64,000 nucleotides of DNA from JBCCCJ01 sp039029315 (lineage in GTDB: Bacteria; Bacteroidota; Bacteroidia; J057): contig JBCCGK010000039.1 in assembly GCA_039029315.1 (NCBI GenBank), positions 1 through 64,000 on the forward strand, written 5' to 3'. Every line of letters starts with the position of its first letter. Position 1 is the first letter of the stretch. Both the position numbers and the translations under genes were made by a program. Shown piece after piece: positions 59,429-64,000 of the stretch. Under the pieces are notes generated by a model. That model made no database searches. It was not told the DNA's origin and saw only the letters and a list, made by a program, of their open reading frames with translations.

Positions 59429-62400
59429 ACTCCTCCATCCTATCGATATTTGTTTTCCTGCATGCGATGCTTTCACTCGCTTGTATGCCTCAACTCTTCT
59501 CACAAGCCATTGACACCAGTCAGTTTTCCGTTTGGCGAGAGCAAGTATCCCATTTCATCGCCTGTAATGAGTATGATAGTGTGTTGATCCGTGCAGAACA
59601 AGCCCGCCAATACGCAGAGGAACATCGCCTGAACGAGCTACAGCTAGAATTCACGTGCAAACAAACATTGGCTCACTTCCGGGTATATCCTGGAAGGAGC
59701 GAGCGATTGTTGGCTTTGTTTCAACATGCCTTGCCATTGGCTGATCGAATGGCGAAGAAAGGTATTCATTCCTATTGGCTTCCCAATTTTTATTCAAAGA
59801 TGGCTGAAGTTCTGGCATTTCGCCATCAGTTTGAACAAGAGAAGACATATCTGTATAAGGCCTTAATTTCATTCCCTCCATCAGAGGAGTTATATCCAGG
59901 TCTACGATGTGGGGTACTGATGAATCTGGCGCTACATTTCATTTATCACAGTGAACTCGACTCAGCATCCATCTTCCTTGAGCTTGCCGGTGAATTTACA
60001 GAGGAAGAATCCCGTGAATTGTTTTTTTGGTATGGAACCAAAGCAAGGTTGGAGTTTCAGCGACAAAATTACCTTGAGGCCGAAGATCTCTACCTCAAGC
60101 AACTGGCCCTTGTATCTATCCTGGGAGAATTCGAATACAGAGATTTTATGCTGTATCACTTCCTGGCTAATGTCTATCTCAATATGGGAGATTTGGATTT
60201 GGCTTTGCAGCATATTGAACTGGCAAGAGGGGGGCCAAGAAAGTATCTCTTTCTTGGGCAAGTTCACTTATATGCCGAGGACTTTCCCGCTGCCCTGTTT
60301 TACCTTCACGAAGCGAAAGCGGTTATCTTGCAGAATGGCGGATATGTTCTCAACTACCTTCCTTCTGTCTATCAGCTATTGGGAGAAACCTTTACAAACA
60401 TGCAAGTGGCAGATTCAGCTGAAATCTACTATCTCAAAATTCAAGACGTTAAACAAACATTTTCTGATCAGGATTCTTTTTTGCTCCACACCAATTTGGG
60501 ATTCTTGTACCTGGAGACTAACAACTATCAACAGTCGCTTGAATATTTTCTGTCTTCCAAAGCATTTGTTCAGGAAACCCTAATAGGAATGCGACTTAAA
60601 TATGCACATGCCTGGCTGGGTACTGTAGAAGCATATCTTGGCCTGGACAGTACAGAACAAGCATTGACTTTTGTCCACAAAACCCTGGCAACTCTCAAGC
60701 CCGGTCATGCATTTGACCCGGATTTGTCATCCTTTTCGATCCAGCATTTTGCCAATCCTCAAATATATTTTTCCTGTATTGAAGCCAAGGGGAACATATA
60801 TCTGAATATGTATAAACAAACGTTGGACCAACAGATGCTGGATTCGGCCCTTTATTTTTATGAACTCGCAGACCGTGTCCTTGACACCCTTCAAATCAGG
60901 TTCAGGGGAGATCTTACAAAAAAAGCGATGAATGAACAGGCATTTCGAACCTTAATTCATGCTGTGGAAACCTGTGATCTCTTATTTCAGCATACAGGAG
61001 AGCATCACTTCCTGGAACAAGCTTTTTATTTTGCTGAAAGAAGCAAATCTATTCGTCTGTTCGAAGCCATTCGGGAATCAGAAGCTAGACAATTGTTGGA
61101 TGTGCCTGATTCTCTATTGCGGAAGGAACGAAAACTGCTGAATGAAATTCAGTATCACGAACAACAACTGCAAATCTTTCAGGATCAAATACAGGATAAT
61201 GTCCGAAAGGGAATTAGCTACAGGCTATCTCTGAAGTGTGAAGAAAAGGGGAGAACCATTCTCGCCTATAAACAAGCATACCGAGACCTTCTTGATCATT
61301 TTGAGCAGGAATATCCGACCTACTTCCAGCAAAAATACAATTTCGAAATGACCAGTCTCTCCGATGTTCAACGGCATCTGGCTCAATCTGGCAATGCCTT
61401 GTTGGAATATATGATAGGGGATAGTCTTCTGTACCTATTCGTGATAAGCGCTGATACAGCCGTGCTGATCAAACAAGCTCTGGAGACTGATCTGATTTCT
61501 GATGTTCAACAATTCAACAACAGTCTGTTCAGCTATTGGCTATCTGATCAGAGGTCTGATTCCATCTACACAGAGAATTCTTCCACCTATGCGTCCCTTG
61601 CACATCAACTGTACCGTCAGGTCCTTGCGTCTGCTTATCCGATTCTGAGGGGAGCGCACGCTCTGTATATTATCCCGGATGGCTATTTGTCCTATTTGCC
61701 ATTTGAGTTACTTCTTACTGAGCCAGTAAATAAGCCAGAACAATTTGCCAACCATCCATATCTGATCAAACAATTTCCCATAGGGTATGGCTTCTCAGCT
61801 ACAACGCTCTTTCGCACACCTATCAGTTCAGCCAAGACCTCAGGTTTTCTGGCTATTCGACCTGAATTTGGCAAAAATCAAGAAGAGTTTTCAAGTATAG
61901 AGTCTCGAAGGCGTGATGGCTTTGGACCCTTGAGGTATAGCAAGCTGGAAACAGAATACTTGGAGAAAGCATTCGGTGCCACGGTCCTGGAGGATAGCAT
62001 GGCTACCAAAAAGCAAGTGCTTCATGCCCTCAACACGCAGGCCTATGCTATGATTCATTTTGCCACCCATGCCAAATCTCATGATATCTACCCCAAAAAG
62101 GCAAAAATTGCCCTGACAGCTATTCTAGATTCCATTGAAATCAATGATTTTCTAAGCTTTCAAGAGATCTTTAATTTGAGGCTGGAAGCCGAAATGGTTG
62201 TTCTGAGCGCATGTGAGACGGGCTTGGGGGAGTATAGACATGGAGAAGGAGTCATGAGTCTGGCCCGCGCATTTGCGTATGCAGGGGCAAAATCTGTCCT
62301 GACTACTCTCTGGAGTGTCGATGACAAAAGTACAGCACAACTCATGCAAGATTTCTATTCACAACTGGAGCAGGGAGCAAGTAAAGCTAAGGCGCTTCAG

Positions 62401-62616
62401 CAAGCCAAACTATCTTTTCTTCAGCAACACGATCATCGCTTTGCCCATCCTTTCTTTTGGGCAGGTCCAGTGGTGATAGGAGATAATTCCCCGATTACAT
62501 TGCATTCTCCAGACCCGCTCCTGGGAGGTCATCTTGTTCTTGTGAGTATCTGCTTCCTCGCCCTTCTGCTATTCTTGGCAAGAAAGCGACTTTTTTCTGG
62601 AGGTTTCGACTCATAA
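59425..62616 (+). CDS. Exported TPR-CHAT protein, caspase-like (locus 2)
   Basis: 1063 residues; ATG 59425 overlaps the anti-sigma stop (ATGA), fixing the start. Signal peptide about 1-27 (LFSQAID). TPR-like helices cover about 60-480 (KARLEFQRQNYLEAEDLYLKQL, HFLANVYLNMGDLDLALQHIE, LGFLYLETNNYQQSLEYFL). The CHAT domain spans about 660-1020 and is complete: His882 in MIHFATHAK and Cys930 in VVLSACETGLG, then GEGVMSLARAFAYAG and LWSVDDKSTAQLM. One membrane segment at the C-terminus (HLVLVSICFLALLLFLA) is followed by a basic tail (RKRLF). The layout equals that of the locus 1 protein at 4610-7723. Tight coupling with sigma and anti-sigma genes suggests a joint pathway; the substrate is unknown. 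Confidence 0.92.
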   Translation: MNSSILSIFVFLHAMLSLACMPQLFSQAIDTSQFSVWREQVSHFIACNEYDSVLIRAEQARQYAEEHRLNELQLEFTCKQTLAHFRVYPGRSERLLALFQHALPLADRMAKKGIHSYWLPNFYSKMAEVLAFRHQFEQEKTYLYKALISFPPSEELYPGLRCGVLMNLALHFIYHSELDSASIFLELAGEFTEEESRELFFWYGTKARLEFQRQNYLEAEDLYLKQLALVSILGEFEYRDFMLYHFLANVYLNMGDLDLALQHIELARGGPRKYLFLGQVHLYAEDFPAALFYLHEAKAVILQNGGYVLNYLPSVYQLLGETFTNMQVADSAEIYYLKIQDVKQTFSDQDSFLLHTNLGFLYLETNNYQQSLEYFLSSKAFVQETLIGMRLKYAHAWLGTVEAYLGLDSTEQALTFVHKTLATLKPGHAFDPDLSSFSIQHFANPQIYFSCIEAKGNIYLNMYKQTLDQQMLDSALYFYELADRVLDTLQIRFRGDLTKKAMNEQAFRTLIHAVETCDLLFQHTGEHHFLEQAFYFAERSKSIRLFEAIRESEARQLLDVPDSLLRKERKLLNEIQYHEQQLQIFQDQIQDNVRKGISYRLSLKCEEKGRTILAYKQAYRDLLDHFEQEYPTYFQQKYNFEMTSLSDVQRHLAQSGNALLEYMIGDSLLYLFVISADTAVLIKQALETDLISDVQQFNNSLFSYWLSDQRSDSIYTENSSTYASLAHQLYRQVLASAYPILRGAHALYIIPDGYLSYLPFELLLTEPVNKPEQFANHPYLIKQFPIGYGFSATTLFRTPISSAKTSGFLAIRPEFGKNQEEFSSIESRRRDGFGPLRYSKLETEYLEKAFGATVLEDSMATKKQVLHALNTQAYAMIHFATHAKSHDIYPKKAKIALTAILDSIEINDFLSFQEIFNLRLEAEMVVLSACETGLGEYRHGEGVMSLARAFAYAGAKSVLTTLWSVDDKSTAQLMQDFYSQLEQGASKAKALQQAKLSFLQQHDHRFAHPFFWAGPVVIGDNSPITLHSPDPLLGGHLVLVSICFLALLLFLARKRLFSGGFDS

Positions 62617-62713
62617 AGTATAGGGAGATTGAGGCGTTTGTATATTTGGATATCAACCATGGAAAGATAAGACGAATAAACGATTCCACAGGACCAAAGT
62701 AGATTGTGCTTAT

Positions 62714-64000
62714 ATGTATCTGGTCAACACGTATTTTTATTCTTTTTCAATTCTCTTGCTGATTGTCTTGTCAGGAGTGCCTGACGTGTGTGCACACCCT
62801 ATTGACACCAGTGAGTTTGCCATTTGGCGGGAGCAAGTGGCACATTTCAATGAATGCAAGGAATACGATAGTGTACTTGTCTATGCCGAGCAAGCCAGAA
62901 GCTTCGCAGAACAGCATCAGTTCACTGCGCGACAGTTAGAATTTACCTGTAAACAAAATCTGGCTCATTATAGGGTGTATCTCAAAAGCAGTGATCCCTT
63001 GTTCAATCTACTTACTGCAGCCTTGCCTGTGGTGGATCAGATGCTGGCTTCTGGGGATTCTTCCCTTTGGACTGTACGAACGCTGGCACTCATGTCTTCT
63101 TTATATGGCTTCAGACACAACAATAAACTCAAGAAAGTTTATATGGACAAAGCATTGGCTGCTTTTCCACAAACCAGAACAGGAATCTCCGACTTAATGC
63201 GTAGATTATTGCTGACACAATCATCCATCCATCTTTCTCTCAATCAACTCGATTCAGCTGCTTTGTTCCTCTCAATGGCAAAACAACACATGCGTGGAGG
63301 ATCTGTAGAACTTGAGGGCTGGTATGGTGCACGAGGCCATCTGGAATATCAAAAACAAAACTTCCTGGAAGCGGAGAATTATTTTCTCAAACAATTACAC
63401 CTTGCTGATTCTCTGGGAATGGTGGATGAAAGAGATTTGTTTATCCTGTTTAGTCTGGCAAAGGTAAATCGCAGGATGGGGAATTATGATCGGGCTGCAG
63501 AATTTGCCAACCAAACACGGGGAGGTCCACGGAAGGCCATGTTGCTGGCAAACCTGTATATCGAGGATGAGGATTATGAGAATGCCAAGAATCAATTATT
63601 TATGGCAGAGTTTTCGGTCATGAGACATCTTGGGGGCAATCTCAATTACTTGCCCATGATTTATCAATTGTTAGGGGATACCTATCATCACTTAGACATG
63701 CTGGATAGTGTGGCATATTTCTACCAAAAGGCATTTGATTCAATTGATTCGATCGAGTTACGACCAAAAACCTTGCAGGACACGATGCTTTTTCAGTATA
63801 ATCAGGGGATCATTCGTCTTCAGCAGAACAAATATCAGGAAGCCCTTTCCTTCTTTTCAGATGCCAGAGCCAATGTCAGACAATTCAAGGGGACATTCAA
63901 AAATTTCGAATCTTATGTCTTGTATGAACAGCATACTACCTATATAAAAATGGATAGCCTGGCAGAAGCTTTTGATGCACTCAGGAAAGCCAGACATCTT
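62714..64000 (+). CDS. Second TPR-CHAT family protein of locus 2, N-terminal part only (runs off the right edge)
   Basis: An open frame from ATG 62714 continues without stop to base 64000 (429 codons). It starts with a signal peptide (YFYSFSILLLIVLSGVPDVCA) and then DTSEFAIWREQVAHFNECKEYDSVLVYAEQAR and LEFTCKQNLAHYRVY. These match residues about 30-90 of the preceding protein nearly position for position. The TPR-like part continues (HLEYQKQNFLEAENYFLKQL, LAKVNRRMGNYDRAAEFANQTRGGPRKAM). The CHAT end, if present, lies outside the window. It is a tandem duplicate of 59425-62616, 97 bases apart. The start was chosen as the ATG giving the signal peptide. Confidence 0.85.
   Translation, partial: MYLVNTYFYSFSILLLIVLSGVPDVCAHPIDTSEFAIWREQVAHFNECKEYDSVLVYAEQARSFAEQHQFTARQLEFTCKQNLAHYRVYLKSSDPLFNLLTAALPVVDQMLASGDSSLWTVRTLALMSSLYGFRHNNKLKKVYMDKALAAFPQTRTGISDLMRRLLLTQSSIHLSLNQLDSAALFLSMAKQHMRGGSVELEGWYGARGHLEYQKQNFLEAENYFLKQLHLADSLGMVDERDLFILFSLAKVNRRMGNYDRAAEFANQTRGGPRKAMLLANLYIEDEDYENAKNQLFMAEFSVMRHLGGNLNYLPMIYQLLGDTYHHLDMLDSVAYFYQKAFDSIDSIELRPKTLQDTMLFQYNQGIIRLQQNKYQEALSFFSDARANVRQFKGTFKNFESYVLYEQHTTYIKMDSLAEAFDALRKARHL

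Noticed and set aside
58074..64000. Type III-E CRISPR (Craspase) locus because of TPR-CHAT plus sigma factor
   Set aside because: No Cas7-11 effector, no Cas1/Cas2, no repeats; the CHAT proteins are exported and membrane-anchored, unlike Csx29. Kept only as an analogy.

Overview
The window reads as chromosomal DNA of a Bacteroidota bacterium, most likely a marine or environmental member of the Saprospiria (the class-level guess is inference). Signs are type IX secretion C-terminal sorting domains (YPNP...YxLxVxD pattern) in several secreted proteins, a TonB-dependent receptor with an N-terminal carboxypeptidase-like regulatory domain, few Shine-Dalgarno sites, TAnnTTTG-type -7 boxes, giant RHS proteins with a signal peptide, and several large TPR-CHAT proteins. 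No rRNA, tRNA, CRISPR array or transposase gene was seen.

Layout. 1-2837 (minus strand): a run of four secreted proteins, three sharing an N-terminal module and ending in different parts (S74 tail-fibre chaperone, phage-type collar), the fourth carrying a T9SS sorting domain. 3029-7723: an ECF-like sigma factor, a one-pass anti-sigma-like protein and a convergent periplasmic TPR-CHAT caspase-like protein. 7736-7898: a 163-bp palindromic repeat whose second copy lies at 20976-21138. 8121-11852 (minus): Tat-exported SGNH hydrolase, sulfatase lipoprotein, small secreted protein. 12051-16145: catabolic operon of YhdH/AcuI-like reductase, histidine phosphatase and two acyl-CoA dehydrogenases that look like the two halves of a heteromer. 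16399-20976: small protein, RecD-like helicase, M23 peptidase, TlpA-like thioredoxin protein. 21137-21470: nested inverted repeats. 21564-24839: unknown protein, GNAT acetyltransferase, two YCII proteins and an ECF42-type sigma factor.

24870-34572: TonB-dependent receptor, two envelope proteins sharing a TolB/FlgO-like domain (one with leucine-rich repeats), two tandem T9SS paralogues and a multi-membrane glycosyltransferase-like protein. 34813-40929: nickel-pincer cofactor genes larE and larB, then ettA, a BASS transporter, a small T9SS protein, and larC split by a -1 frameshift at an A9 run. 41034-47303: collagen-like lipoprotein, M16 peptidase, small unknown proteins including a tandem pair. 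47405-57858: two giant RHS proteins, the second ending in a probable toxin domain followed by a probable immunity gene.

58074-64000: a second sigma / anti-sigma / TPR-CHAT operon, with a further TPR-CHAT paralogue running off the right edge. The most interesting system is this twice-occurring module. Its predicted topology puts a caspase-like domain in the periplasm, where it could reach the periplasmic part of the membrane anti-sigma protein. The idea resembles the TPR-CHAT / Csx30 / sigma-factor cascade of type III-E CRISPR systems, but no CRISPR component is present here. The functional link is inferred from gene order and topology, not shown.
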